This document shows positions 1 to 8,655 of a stretch of 64,000 bases of DNA, one piece after another. The stretch lies in contig NZ_VOMB01000002.1 of NCBI RefSeq assembly GCF_019050325.1, positions 412,830 to 476,829 on the forward strand, given 5' to 3'. The translations under genes were made by a program, and so were the position numbers. The notes under the pieces are model-generated. The model was not told the DNA's origin. It saw only the letters and a list, made by a program, of their open reading frames with translations, and made no database searches. Every line of letters starts with the position of its first letter. Position 1 is the first letter of the stretch. This DNA comes from [Mycobacterium] fortunisiensis (GTDB taxonomy: Bacteria; Actinomycetota; Actinomycetes; Mycobacteriales; Mycobacteriaceae).

Positions 1-713
1 ACATCACCTTCGGCGACAAGAGCACCAACACCGCCACCAACGGCGGCGTGGTGGTCGACGGGGACAACGACGGCGACATCGTCAGCGGCGACGGCGCGGT
101 GCTCGGTGACGGCAACACCATGAACAACGGTGACATCTGGGCCGGCTCCGGCTCGCATGTCGCGGTGGGCAAGGACAACGAGATCGAGGACAACTCGCAG
201 CACGCCGGCGGCGACCTGATCTCCGGCAACGACGGCCCGGTGATCAGCGATGTCGACATGAGCGGAGGCCACGGCGGTGGCGCGTCCGGCGGCGACAGCC
301 TGATCGGCATCGGCAGCGGTGATGCGTCCGGTGGCGACGGCGGCAACGCAGGTTCGATCATCCTCACCGATGCCTCGACCACCGCGGTGGGCGGCAACCA
401 GACCACCGTCGACGGTGACTACGGCAGCCGCAACACCCAGGACAACTCGGTGAACACCGCGGTCGAGCACGACACCACCAGCAGCTACGAGGATCACTCC
501 TCGAGCTACACGTCGAACATCGGGTCCGGCAACGACACCGCGTTCGGATCGAACAACGACACCGCGCTGGCGTCGAACAACGACACCGACACGTCGTTCG
601 GGTCGCACAACGACACCAGCTCGGCGCTCGGTTCGGGCAACAGCTACGAGTCGCAGTCGCACACCGACATTGCGTCGCACAACCCGATCGAGACCGGATT
701 CGACGCGTTCTGA
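1..713 (+). CDS. iniB: IniB-like Gly/Asn/Asp-rich cell-envelope protein, C-terminal part
   Basis: The reading frame is open from base 3 to the TGA at 711-713, so the gene begins before the window and only its C-terminal part is seen. The visible protein is low-complexity: rich in Gly, Asp, Asn, Ser and Thr, with short GSGND/SNNDT-type repeats near the end and no cysteine. In mycobacteria iniB is the first gene of the isoniazid-inducible iniBAC operon, and iniA and iniC follow immediately here, which supports the name. Its molecular role is unknown; it is regarded as an envelope-associated protein. The promoter lies outside the window. Confidence 0.8.
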   Translation, partial: ITFGDKSTNTATNGGVVVDGDNDGDIVSGDGAVLGDGNTMNNGDIWAGSGSHVAVGKDNEIEDNSQHAGGDLISGNDGPVISDVDMSGGHGGGASGGDSLIGIGSGDASGGDGGNAGSIILTDASTTAVGGNQTTVDGDYGSRNTQDNSVNTAVEHDTTSSYEDHSSSYTSNIGSGNDTAFGSNNDTALASNNDTDTSFGSHNDTSSALGSGNSYESQSHTDIASHNPIETGFDAF

Positions 714-726
714 TCCGCTTCACCCA

Positions 727-757
727 GGGGCGGGGGCCATCCGTTGGTCCCCGCCCC
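727..757 (+). terminator. GC-rich hairpin between iniB and iniA
   Basis: A perfect 9-bp inverted repeat, GGGGCGGGG (727-735) against CCCCGCCCC (749-757), can be extended inside the loop by CCA/TGG. No T-run follows. It sits in the 85-base iniB-iniA gap and ends about 28 bases before the iniA ribosome-binding site. It could be an attenuator or an mRNA processing/stability element that sets iniB above iniA/iniC expression; a Rho-independent terminator is less likely without the U-tract. Confidence 0.5.
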
Positions 758-798
758 GTCCGCGCGCCTACCGTTGAGCCCGGCAGGAGGGAATTTTG

Positions 799-2643
799 AT
801 GACGCAACCCCAGGTCGCGACCGGCGGGCCGGCCAGACCCGTCAAGGTCATCGTCGAACTCATCGACCACACCAGCTCGATCGCCGCCACCTATGATCGC
901 GGTGACCTGGTGGAGCGGCTGCGGGTGGCGAAGGTGCGCATCAGCGATCCGCAGATCCGGGTGGTCATCGCCGGCCAGCTCAAACAGGGCAAGAGCCAGC
1001 TGCTCAACTCGCTGCTCAACATTCCGGTGGCCCGCGTCGGTGATGACGAGTCCACCGTGTTGGCCACCGTCGTCGCCCACGGCGAGCAGCCCTCGGCGCG
1101 CCTCGTGGTGGCCCGGCCCGACGGGGCCGAACCCGAACTGATCGACATCCCGCCGTCCGAGGTGACCAACGATCTGCGTCGGGCCCCGCAGGCCGGCGGC
1201 CGCGAGGTGCTGCGGGTCGAGGTGACCGCCCCGAGTCCGATGCTCAAGGGTGGCCTGGCGTTCGTCGACACCCCCGGTGTCGGTGGGCACGGGCAGCCAC
1301 ACCTGTCGGCCACCCTGGGGTTGCTGCCCGACGCCGACGCGCTGCTGATGGTCAGCGACACCAGCCAGGAATTCACCGAGCCGGAGCTGACCTTCATCCG
1401 TCAGGCCATCGAAATCTGCCCGGTGGCAACGATTGTCGCCACCAAGACCGACCTGTACCCGCATTGGCGCCAGATCGTCGCGGCCAACACCGCGCACCTC
1501 CAGCGGGCCGGTATATCGACCCCGGTCACTCCGGTCTCCAGTGTGCTGCGCAGCCACGCGATCCAGCTCAACGACAAAGAACTCAACGAGGAATCAAACT
1601 TCCCGGCCATCGTGAAGTTCCTCTCGGAGAAGGTTCTGAACCGTGAAACCGACCGCATCCGCGACGAGGTGGTGGCCGAGATCCATTCGGCCGCAGAGCA
1701 TCTCCTGCTGGCCGTGGACTCCGAGCTGTCGGCGTTCACCGACCCGGGGGAACGTGAGCGGCTCACCTCCGACCTGGAACGTCGCAAGCAGGAAGCCCAG
1801 GACGCCTTGCAGCACACCGCCTTGTGGCAGCAGGTGCTCAACGACGGCATATCCGATCTGACCGCCGACGTGGATCACGATCTGCGCCACCGGTTCCGCA
1901 ACATCACCGCGCACACCGAGAAGGTGATCGATTCCGGCGACCCCACCCTGCACTGGGCCGAAATCGGCTCGGAACTGGAGGAGGCGGTGGCCACCGCGGT
2001 CGGTGACAACTTCGTCTGGGCCTACCAGCGCGCCGAGGCGCTGGCCGCCGAGGTGGCCCGCACCTTCACCGAGGCGGGCCTGGAGGCAGTGCAGTTGCCA
2101 CAGATCGATGCCCGCGACATGGGTGCCGGATTTGGTGAGATGAAGTCGCTGGCGCGGCTGGAGGCCAAACCGATCAAGGCCGGGCACAAGGTGATCACCG
2201 GGATGCGCGGCTCCTACGGCGGTGTCCTGATGTTCGGCATGCTCACCTCGTTCGCCGGGCTCGGCATGTTCAACCCGCTGTCACTGGGCGCGGGTCTGGT
2301 GCTGGGCCGCAAGGCCTACAAGGAGGACATGGAGAACCGCATGCTGCGGGTGCGCAGCGAGGCCAAGGCCAACATGCGCAAGTTCATCGACGACGTCGCC
2401 TTCGTCGTCGGCAAGGAGTCCCGGGACCGGCTCAAAGGCATTCAGCGCCAACTACGTGACCACTATCGCGACATCGCCAACCAGACCACCCGCTCGCTCA
2501 ACGAGTCCCTGCAGGCCACCCTCGCCGCGGCCAGGACAGAAGAGGCCGAGCGCAACACCCGGGTCAAGGAACTGGAACGGCAGAAGAGCATTCTGACCCA
2601 GGTCGTCGACCACGCCCAGAAACTGGCCGCGCCGGGCAACTAA
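799..2643 (+). CDS. iniA: IniA, dynamin-like membrane-remodelling GTPase
   Basis: This 614-residue bacterial dynamin-like protein is expected at the inner face of the plasma membrane, where mycobacterial IniA is linked to envelope stress and drug tolerance. Visible G-domain motifs are the P-loop GQLKQGKS (about residues 59-66), DTPG (157-160) and TKTD (215-218). A long helical region follows, with a hydrophobic paddle-like segment near 473-500. ATG 799 is preferred over the in-frame TTG at 796 because AGGAGG at 785-790 is 8 bases from the ATG and only 5 from the TTG. iniC follows after 45 bases, so the two are probably cotranscribed. The homologues are about the same length. Confidence 0.93.
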   Translation: MTQPQVATGGPARPVKVIVELIDHTSSIAATYDRGDLVERLRVAKVRISDPQIRVVIAGQLKQGKSQLLNSLLNIPVARVGDDESTVLATVVAHGEQPSARLVVARPDGAEPELIDIPPSEVTNDLRRAPQAGGREVLRVEVTAPSPMLKGGLAFVDTPGVGGHGQPHLSATLGLLPDADALLMVSDTSQEFTEPELTFIRQAIEICPVATIVATKTDLYPHWRQIVAANTAHLQRAGISTPVTPVSSVLRSHAIQLNDKELNEESNFPAIVKFLSEKVLNRETDRIRDEVVAEIHSAAEHLLLAVDSELSAFTDPGERERLTSDLERRKQEAQDALQHTALWQQVLNDGISDLTADVDHDLRHRFRNITAHTEKVIDSGDPTLHWAEIGSELEEAVATAVGDNFVWAYQRAEALAAEVARTFTEAGLEAVQLPQIDARDMGAGFGEMKSLARLEAKPIKAGHKVITGMRGSYGGVLMFGMLTSFAGLGMFNPLSLGAGLVLGRKAYKEDMENRMLRVRSEAKANMRKFIDDVAFVVGKESRDRLKGIQRQLRDHYRDIANQTTRSLNESLQATLAAARTEEAERNTRVKELERQKSILTQVVDHAQKLAAPGN

Positions 2644-2688
2644 GCTCCAAGAGTTGACTGTCGGTAGGAAAGGTACGGACTCCGCAGC

Positions 2689-4179
2689 GTGAGCACGGCC
2701 GATCAGGTGCGCTCGATTCTGGGCGGCACCATCAAGGCGTACCGGGGCGACCCGGCCTACCGCAATCGGCCGGATGTGCACAACGAACTCGACCGGATCG
2801 GGCGCCGGCTCAACCAACCGATCCGCATCGCCCTGGCCGGCACCCTCAAAGCAGGCAAGTCGACGCTGGTCAATGCCCTGGTCGGGGAGGACATCGCGCC
2901 CACCGACGCCACCGAGGCCACCCGCATCGTCACCTGGTTCCGGCACGGCCCCACCCCCAAGGTGACCGCCAACCACCGCGGGGGTCGGCGCTCGAACGTG
3001 CCGATCGCGCGCGACCCGCACGATCGGGGGTTGACGTTCAGCTTCGCCGGGCTCGACCCCGAGGACGTGGTGGATCTCGACGTGGAGTGGCCGGCCGCCG
3101 AGCTGATCGACACCACGATCATCGACACCCCGGGCACCTCGTCGTTGTCGCGCGACGTCTCGCTGCGCACCCACCGACTGCTGGTCCCCGAAGACGGCGT
3201 GCCCCGCGTCGACGCGGTGGTGTTCCTGCTACGCACCCTCAACGCTGCCGACATCGCCCTGCTCAAGCAGATCGGCGAGCTGGTCGGCGGCTCCTCGGGC
3301 GCACTCGGCGTGATCGGGGTGGCCTCGCGGGCCGACGAGATCGGGGCCGGACGCATCGACGCGATGATGTCGGCCAAGGACGTCGCCACGCGGTTCACCG
3401 AAGAGATGGACAAGACCGGGATCTGCCAGGCCGTCGTCCCGGTGTCCGGCCTGCTCGCGCTCACCGCCCGCACCCTGCGGCAGAGCGAGTTCGTCGCCCT
3501 GCAGAAGTTGGCCGGGGTGGAGCCGGCGGTGCTGACCAAGGCGATGCTGTCGGTGGACCGCTTCATCCGGGAAGACAGCTCGCTGCCGGTGGACGCGGCG
3601 ACCCGGGCGGCGCTGCTGGACCGGTTCGGCATGTTCGGCATCCGGATCTCGATCGCGGTGCTGCACGCCGGGATCTCCGATTCCGTCGCCCTGGCCGACG
3701 AACTCCTGGAACGCAGCGGGCTGATCGCCCTACGCGACGTGATCGACCAGCAGTTCGCCCAACGCTCGGAGCTGCTCAAGGCGCACACGGCGCTGTTGTC
3801 GCTGCGACAGTTCGTGCAGCACAACCCGATCTACGCCACGCCCTACATCCTGGCCGACATCGATCCCTTGCTGGCCGATACCCACGCGTTCGAGGAGCTG
3901 CGGCTGCTCAGGTTGCTGCGCGCCCGGCCCACCACCCTCAACGACGACGAGATGGCCTCGCTGCGCCGCATCATCGGCGGCTCGGGCACCGATGCGGCCA
4001 GCCGGCTCGGGCTGACCCCGGACGAGCCCTACGACGGGCCCCGCGCCGCCTTCGCTGCCGCACAACGCTGGCGTCGCCGCGCCGATCATCCGCTCAACGA
4101 CCCGTTCACCACCCGGGCCTGCCGCGCCGCCGTGCGCAGCGCCGAAGCGCTGGTGGCGCAGTACGCGTCCCGTCACTAA
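2689..4179 (+). CDS. iniC: IniC, second dynamin-like GTPase of the ini operon
   Basis: This 496-residue protein has the same GTPase layout as IniA: P-loop GTLKAGKST at about 51-59, DTPG at about 146-149, then an alpha-helical C-terminal half with no obvious membrane paddle as strong as that of IniA. It starts with GTG; a GGTAGGAAAGG purine stretch lies about 15-25 bases upstream, so the Shine-Dalgarno match is modest. In mycobacteria IniA and IniC are paralogous and operonic, and tandem dynamin pairs in bacteria often act as hetero-oligomers. That pairing is inferred for this species. Confidence 0.92.
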   Translation: MSTADQVRSILGGTIKAYRGDPAYRNRPDVHNELDRIGRRLNQPIRIALAGTLKAGKSTLVNALVGEDIAPTDATEATRIVTWFRHGPTPKVTANHRGGRRSNVPIARDPHDRGLTFSFAGLDPEDVVDLDVEWPAAELIDTTIIDTPGTSSLSRDVSLRTHRLLVPEDGVPRVDAVVFLLRTLNAADIALLKQIGELVGGSSGALGVIGVASRADEIGAGRIDAMMSAKDVATRFTEEMDKTGICQAVVPVSGLLALTARTLRQSEFVALQKLAGVEPAVLTKAMLSVDRFIREDSSLPVDAATRAALLDRFGMFGIRISIAVLHAGISDSVALADELLERSGLIALRDVIDQQFAQRSELLKAHTALLSLRQFVQHNPIYATPYILADIDPLLADTHAFEELRLLRLLRARPTTLNDDEMASLRRIIGGSGTDAASRLGLTPDEPYDGPRAAFAAAQRWRRRADHPLNDPFTTRACRAAVRSAEALVAQYASRH

Positions 4180-4209
4180 CGAATCGGACCCCACCGCCGA
4201 CATACAGGT

Positions 4210-6015
4210 ATGCGTGATTGCCTGGGGTTGTCCGTGGGGACGACCAACCTGGTGGCGATCGCCGACCACGTGCCGCTGGTGCGGCGGGCGATGCTGCCCG
4301 GCGGGTTGGCGTTCACCGATTTCGTGGAGCGGGTGGGTGACCCGGTGCCGCTGGTCGCCGCCGACGGTTCGACGCATCGCGCAGAGCGGTTGTTGGCCGA
4401 CGCCATCGAAGCGTTGACCCGTGCGGCCAGCCCCGTGCGTCGTCCCGACGTGTCGGTGGTGGCGGTGCCCGCACACTGGAGTCCGGTGGCCGTGGAGGCG
4501 CTGCGCGGTGCGTTACCCGGGGTGCGGGTGGTGTCCGACGCGGTTGCGTCGTTGACGGCGATCCGGTCCCACCCCGGTCTGCCGGCCCGCGGCGTCGTCG
4601 CGCTGTGTGACTTCGGCGCCTCCGGCACCAGCCTGACCCTGGCCGACGCCGGAGCCGAGTTCGCGAACATCGGGCACACCGTCCGCTACGACGAGTTCTC
4701 CGGTGACCTGATCGACCAGGAACTGCTGCGGCACGTGCTGCGCAATCTGGAAACCGAACCGGCCGGCACCGCGGTGGTGACCACGCTGGCCCGGCTGCGT
4801 GAGCAGTGCCGGGAGGCCAAGGAGCAGCTCAGCGATCGCAGTGCCGTCAGCCTGACCGGGGTCGGCGGCGCGATCCGGCTCACCCGCGCCGAACTGGACA
4901 CCGTGGTGGACCAGTCGTTCGGCGGCGTCATCGACGCGTTGTTCGATCTGTTGCGCCGCAACGGTATCCACCCGGCTCAGCTGGTGGCCCTGGTCACTGT
5001 CGGTGGCGGTGCACGGATACCTCTTGTCACGCAACGACTTTCCGAGGCCCTCCGGATTCCGGTCACCACCGTGCCGCAAGCCCAGGTGATCGCCGCGATC
5101 GGTGCCGGGCTGCTGGCGCGTCGCGGTGCCGACGAGACCGCGACGCAGGTGGTGCCCGAGGCGCCGATGCCTGCGAGCGGCACCGGCACGGTGGCCGCCG
5201 CTGGCCTGGCCTGGTCTGCGCTCGACTCGGTGCCGGAGGTGGCCGAGTTCGTTCCCGAATCGATCAGTGCGGACTCGGCCCGGCCGGAGTTCGTCTTCAC
5301 CGAGGAGCCGGTTGCTCCGGCGGCTCGGCACCTGCCCTGGTACCGGCGCGGGGGAGTGGTGGCCTACGCCGCGGTGTTCCTGGCGGTCGTCGGCACCGTG
5401 GGCATGGTGCTGTCCGTGCGGGCCGATCATCGTGATGCCGCCGCGACCAGCCTCTTGGCGCCACAACCGGTGCCGGCCGAGTCGCCGTTGGCGCAAGCGG
5501 CACCGGCCCCGCCGACCCGGACCGTGGTGGTGCGCGATCAGTCCTGGCCGGCACCCGCAGCTACGCCTGCGACCGCGCCCGCAGCACCGCGGCCGGCTGC
5601 CGCGCCGCGTCTGGTGCAGAGCGCACCGGTCACGCAGCAGGCGGCTCCTGCCCCGCCGCGGGTGGCGGCCGCGCCTCGTCCACGGCCGGCTGCTCCTGCT
5701 CCTGCGCCTGCGCCTGTTGCGATCCCGCAGATCCCGGTGCCCGCCGTGGTGTTTCCGCCGGTGACGCTCCCGCAATTGCCCATACCGACGTTCACACCGC
5801 CGACGTCCAGCCCGTCACCGTCACCGTCGCCGAGTCCGTCGCCGTCGCCGAGTCCGACGCCCACGCCTTCCGTGGAGCCCACGCCTTCCGTGGAGCCCAG
5901 CCCGTCGCCAGAGCCCACCCCGGCACCCACGTCGACGGTTGAGCCCACGCCCACGCCTGAGCCCACGCCTGGGCCGACGCCTTCGCCGGAGCCCGAGCCG
6001 TCACCAGAACCCTGA
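4210..6015 (+). CDS. Membrane-anchored Hsp70/DnaK-like ATPase with Pro-rich outer tail
   Basis: This is a 601-residue fusion. Residues 1-305 form an actin/Hsp70-type ATPase domain: the phosphate-1 loop LGLSVGTTN is at the N-terminus, DFGASGT is at about 134-140, and the adenosine-site motif VGGGARIP starts near 264. No DnaK substrate-binding domain follows. Instead there is an acidic linker, the juxtamembrane motif PWYRR, one transmembrane segment (about 382-403), and about 190 residues rich in Pro, Ala, Ser and Thr that should lie outside the membrane. The gene begins 30 bases after iniC and is probably part of that transcript. Its role is unknown. One possibility is an ATP-driven switch that signals across the membrane or anchors to the wall in response to envelope stress. 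Confidence 0.8.
   Translation: MRDCLGLSVGTTNLVAIADHVPLVRRAMLPGGLAFTDFVERVGDPVPLVAADGSTHRAERLLADAIEALTRAASPVRRPDVSVVAVPAHWSPVAVEALRGALPGVRVVSDAVASLTAIRSHPGLPARGVVALCDFGASGTSLTLADAGAEFANIGHTVRYDEFSGDLIDQELLRHVLRNLETEPAGTAVVTTLARLREQCREAKEQLSDRSAVSLTGVGGAIRLTRAELDTVVDQSFGGVIDALFDLLRRNGIHPAQLVALVTVGGGARIPLVTQRLSEALRIPVTTVPQAQVIAAIGAGLLARRGADETATQVVPEAPMPASGTGTVAAAGLAWSALDSVPEVAEFVPESISADSARPEFVFTEEPVAPAARHLPWYRRGGVVAYAAVFLAVVGTVGMVLSVRADHRDAAATSLLAPQPVPAESPLAQAAPAPPTRTVVVRDQSWPAPAATPATAPAAPRPAAAPRLVQSAPVTQQAAPAPPRVAAAPRPRPAAPAPAPAPVAIPQIPVPAVVFPPVTLPQLPIPTFTPPTSSPSPSPSPSPSPSPSPTPTPSVEPTPSVEPSPSPEPTPAPTSTVEPTPTPEPTPGPTPSPEPEPSPEP
5815..5990 (+). repeat. Low-complexity Ser-Pro/Thr-Pro coding repeat with an 18-bp tandem duplication
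   Basis: The 3' end of the Hsp70-like gene is built of short CCG-TCG/CCG-TCA-type units encoding alternating Ser-Pro and Thr-Pro, then Glu-Pro-Thr-Pro runs. ACGCCTTCCGTGGAGCCC occurs twice back to back at 5863-5880 and 5881-5898 without a mismatch. In-frame repeats of this kind can change length by slippage and so alter tail length between strains. Confidence 0.7.
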
Positions 6016-6019
6016 ACCG

Positions 6020-6083
6020 TTCGCGTGTGAAGCGCTAGGGCGAAAAAACTCGAGTTCTACCGCCACAGCGCTTCACACACGAA
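6020..6083. terminator. Inverted repeat between converging genes
   Basis: TTCGCGTGTGAAGCGCT (6020-6036) pairs with AGCGCTTCACACACGAA (6067-6083) with one mismatch, leaving a 30-base loop that contains an A-run. It lies exactly between the stop of the Hsp70-like gene and the stop of the convergent small membrane-protein gene, as expected of a bidirectional terminator. Confidence 0.6.
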
Positions 6084-6086
6084 GCT

Positions 6087-6551
6087 CTAGGGATTCGCGG
6101 CAGGCTCGCTGGTCGTCGTCTCCGGCGCTGTCGTCGTGGTCGTCTCCGGGGCGGTGGTGGTGGTCTCGGTCGTGGTGACGGGCTCGGTTGTCGTGGTGGT
6201 GGCGGGGGTTTCCTCGACCGTGGTGGTGGTCGGCGCCACGGTCTCGGTAACGGTGTGAGTGGGCGCCGGAACCACTGGCGCCGGATTACCCCTCGACGTG
6301 GTGACCGCAGATGTGGTGGTCGGAGTCGTTGTCGTGGTGGTTGTGGTCGTCGACGGTGAGTCCGACGAGAACAGCTGCACCAGGGCGTAGATCACCAGCG
6401 CCGCGATGACCGCGCCGGCCGCGCCCATCCCGATCAACGCCGCTGGTTTGCGGTACCAGGGCACAGGCTCGGGCGCCGGCGGCGGCTCGGAATATTCGCC
6501 GTAGTTGGGGGCGTACTGGGTTGGCTCGTCGTCCTCGTAATAGTTCGCCAC
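6087..6551 (-). CDS. Single-pass membrane protein with Thr-rich tail
   Basis: This 154-residue protein has an acidic, Tyr/Pro-rich cytoplasmic head of about 35 residues and the juxtamembrane motif PVPWYRKP. One transmembrane segment follows (about 39-62), then a tail dominated by Thr with Pro, Val and Glu. The head-PWYR-TM-low-complexity architecture matches the neighbouring Hsp70-like protein on the other strand and the next gene. No enzymatic domain is seen. The Thr/Pro-rich outer tail resembles glycosylated or wall-spanning stalks of actinobacterial envelope proteins, but function is not known. Confidence 0.72.
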   Translation of the reverse strand: MANYYEDDEPTQYAPNYGEYSEPPPAPEPVPWYRKPAALIGMGAAGAVIAALVIYALVQLFSSDSPSTTTTTTTTTPTTTSAVTTSRGNPAPVVPAPTHTVTETVAPTTTTVEETPATTTTTEPVTTTETTTTAPETTTTTAPETTTSEPAANP

Positions 6552-6570
6552 GCGCCGATGGTAGGCGCGC

Positions 6571-7035
6571 TCAGCCGCCCGGCGCTGGATACACGGTGCG
6601 TGTCACGTTGGTCCGTGGCCGGTAGCGGGTCGTCGGATACTCGCCGTACCGGGACGTCGTCGTGGTGGTCGTGGTCGTGGTCGTGGTCGTGGTGGTCGTC
6701 GACGTCTCGGAAGACTCTGAGGTCTCCGTCGTCGTGGTCGGGGTTTCCGACTCACCCGGCAGGCCGAACTCGGTGGTTTCCGGAATGCTCAGCATGGTCG
6801 TGGTGGTGGTCGTGCGGGTCGTGGTGGACTTTGTGGTCTTCGTCGACGACGCGTAGGAGGGCGGCACGAAATCGATCGGTGCTTCCTCGGGCCCACCGGA
6901 GCTGGTCAGCGAGATCGCCGCCCACAGCACCAGCCCGATCACCGCGAGGGCGGCGACGCTGGCCCCGGCGACTGCCGGTGTGGAGTGATGCCAGGGCGCC
7001 TCGGGAGGGTCCTGGTCATCCATGTCACCGGTCAC
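6571..7035 (-). CDS. Single-pass membrane protein with Thr-rich tail, relative of its neighbour
   Basis: This 154-residue protein has a short acidic head, PWHH before the membrane segment (about 22-44), then a Ser/Thr-rich tail containing long runs of Thr. It is the same length and layout as the protein encoded at 6087-6551, 19 bases downstream, suggesting an old tandem duplication. The longest reading begins at GTG 7035; ATG 7023 is an alternative start four codons later. Function is unknown. The Thr runs are encoded by a simple-sequence repeat, so length may vary between strains. Confidence 0.68.
   Translation of the reverse strand: MTGDMDDQDPPEAPWHHSTPAVAGASVAALAVIGLVLWAAISLTSSGGPEEAPIDFVPPSYASSTKTTKSTTTRTTTTTTMLSIPETTEFGLPGESETPTTTTETSESSETSTTTTTTTTTTTTTTTSRYGEYPTTRYRPRTNVTRTVYPAPGG
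6665..6694. repeat. Hexanucleotide tandem repeat (GTGGTC)5
   Basis: Five perfect GTGGTC units, with imperfect extension on both sides, encode the Thr run of the minus-strand membrane protein. Because six is a multiple of three, slippage would change tail length without a frameshift. Confidence 0.75.
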
Positions 7036-7074
7036 GGGCTCCGATACTAGTGAGCGCCGGTAACCGGCTTTCGC

Positions 7075-8004
7075 TCAGCTCAGCTGACCGATCACCTCGG
7101 TGGCGAACAGCTCGAGATGGTCCAGATCAGACTGGTCGAGCAGCTGCAGGTAGACCCGCTGCACACCGGCGTCCAGGAAGGGGCCGAGCTTGTCGAGGAT
7201 CTCGGCGGGTGTGCCTACCAGCGGGGAATTGCTGCGCAGCTCGTCGACCTCACGATTGATCGCGGCGGCCCGCTTGGCGATCTGCGCCTCGTCGCGGCCG
7301 GCGCACAGCACGAAGGCGGCCGAGTAGGTCATGGTGTCGGCCTGCCGACCTGCACCGGCCACGGCGGCGGCGACCCGGTCGAACTGCGTCTTGATGGTGT
7401 CCAGCGGCGCGAACGGCACGTTGAACTCCGAGGCGAACTCGGCGGCCAGCGCAGGTGTGCGTTTGGCGCCCATCCCGCCGATGATGATCGGCAGGTTCGG
7501 CTGTACGGGCTTGGGCAGCGCGGGGGAGTCGACGACGCGGTACTGCTCGCCGGAGAAGTTGAAGGTCTCGCCGACGGGCGTGCCCCAGAGCCCGGCGAGG
7601 ATGCGCAGTTGCTCTTCGAGCCGGTCGAAACGCTCGCCCAGCGGTGGGAACGGGATGGCGTAGGCCTGGTGTTCGGCTTCGAACCATCCGGCGCCCAAGC
7701 CCAATTCGACACGGCCACCGCTCATTTCGTCAACCTGAGCCACCGAGATGGCCAACGGTCCGGGGTGGCGGAAGGTGGCCGAGGTGACCATGGTGCCCAG
7801 CCGGATCGTCGAGGTCTCCCGTGCGATGCCGGCCAGTGTCACCCAGGAATCGGTCGGCCCGGGCAGGCCGTCACCGCTCATCGCCAGATAGTGGTCGGAT
7901 CGAAAGAATGCCGAATAGCCGAGCGCTTCGGCAGCGCGGGCCACCGAGAGCTGATCTGCGTAGGTTGCGCCTTGCTGGGGTTCGACGAAGACACGGAAAT
8001 CCAC
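7075..8004 (-). CDS. LLM-class F420-dependent oxidoreductase (TIGR03560-like)
   Basis: This 309-residue TIM-barrel oxidoreductase of the luciferase-like superfamily is expected to use deazaflavin F420 in the cytoplasm; its substrate cannot be read from sequence. Supporting features are the start MDFRVFVEPQ, the FFRSDHY segment, the RLGTMVTS strand, GLGAGWFEAEH and the IIIGGMGAKRT motif, all typical of mycobacterial F420-type LLM proteins. It is followed 18 bases upstream in the genome by a second minus-strand gene, so the two could share a transcript. Confidence 0.85.
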   Translation of the reverse strand: MDFRVFVEPQQGATYADQLSVARAAEALGYSAFFRSDHYLAMSGDGLPGPTDSWVTLAGIARETSTIRLGTMVTSATFRHPGPLAISVAQVDEMSGGRVELGLGAGWFEAEHQAYAIPFPPLGERFDRLEEQLRILAGLWGTPVGETFNFSGEQYRVVDSPALPKPVQPNLPIIIGGMGAKRTPALAAEFASEFNVPFAPLDTIKTQFDRVAAAVAGAGRQADTMTYSAAFVLCAGRDEAQIAKRAAAINREVDELRSNSPLVGTPAEILDKLGPFLDAGVQRVYLQLLDQSDLDHLELFATEVIGQLS

Positions 8005-8022
8005 GGGTGCCAGCCTAGAGCG

Positions 8023-8646
8023 CTACAGCCCCCGGCGCGCAGAGCGCAAGGCGGCGACAGCGTCGTCGTCACCCGAGAACGTCGCCCGGGCCTGTTCGCG
8101 GCCGGCGGCGAACATCAGCAATTCACCGGGGTCCCCGGTGACCGTCACCTCCGGACCGGAGCCGACGGTGGCCAGGGTCTTGCCTTCCGGCGTGGTCAGC
8201 GCCACCCGGGCCGGGGATTTGCCCATGGTCATCCGGGCCATCGCGGTGATTCCCCGGGACAGTGCGGACACCGTGGCGGCGTCGAGAGCTCTTGGTTCCC
8301 AACCGGGTTGCGCCCGGCGCACGTCCTCGTTGTGGATGAACATCTCGGCGACGTTGACCAGCGGGTCCAGCAGTTTGAACGGCGAGTACAGCGGAGGGCC
8401 GGCGGCAATCTGGTCCACCAGGTCGGCCCAGTCGGTGCCCTCGGCGACCTTGCGCTGCACCCGCTCGGTGTAATCGGCCAGTGCCGGCACCAGGATGCCG
8501 GGCGCGGCGTCGAGCCGACGTTCGCGGACCACCAGGTGAGCGGCCAGGTCCCGGGTGGTCCAGCCTTCGCACAGGGTGGGCGCGTCGGGGCCTGCTGCGC
8601 GCATGGATTCGACGAGTGCGGCACGTTCTCTTCGAGCGACGCTCAT
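8023..8646 (-). CDS. TIGR03085-family (DinB/MDMPI-like) protein
   Basis: This 207-residue protein resembles the actinobacterial TIGR03085 family, with an N-terminal DinB/mycothiol-maleylpyruvate-isomerase-like four-helix bundle. The helix signature TLCEGWTTRDLAAHLVVRE is near the N-terminus and a conserved MFIHNEDVRRAQP stretch lies in the middle. Family members often bind a divalent metal through three His residues; H37 and the His of FIHNED are candidates. Its reaction is unknown. The gap to the LLM gene is 18 bases. Confidence 0.75.
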   Translation of the reverse strand: MSVARRERAALVESMRAAGPDAPTLCEGWTTRDLAAHLVVRERRLDAAPGILVPALADYTERVQRKVAEGTDWADLVDQIAAGPPLYSPFKLLDPLVNVAEMFIHNEDVRRAQPGWEPRALDAATVSALSRGITAMARMTMGKSPARVALTTPEGKTLATVGSGPEVTVTGDPGELLMFAAGREQARATFSGDDDAVAALRSARRGL

Positions 8647-8655
8647 GGGTCAACT

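Noticed and set aside
796..798. TTG as the iniA start
   Set aside because: It lies only five bases from AGGAGG; the ATG three bases later has better spacing and codon.
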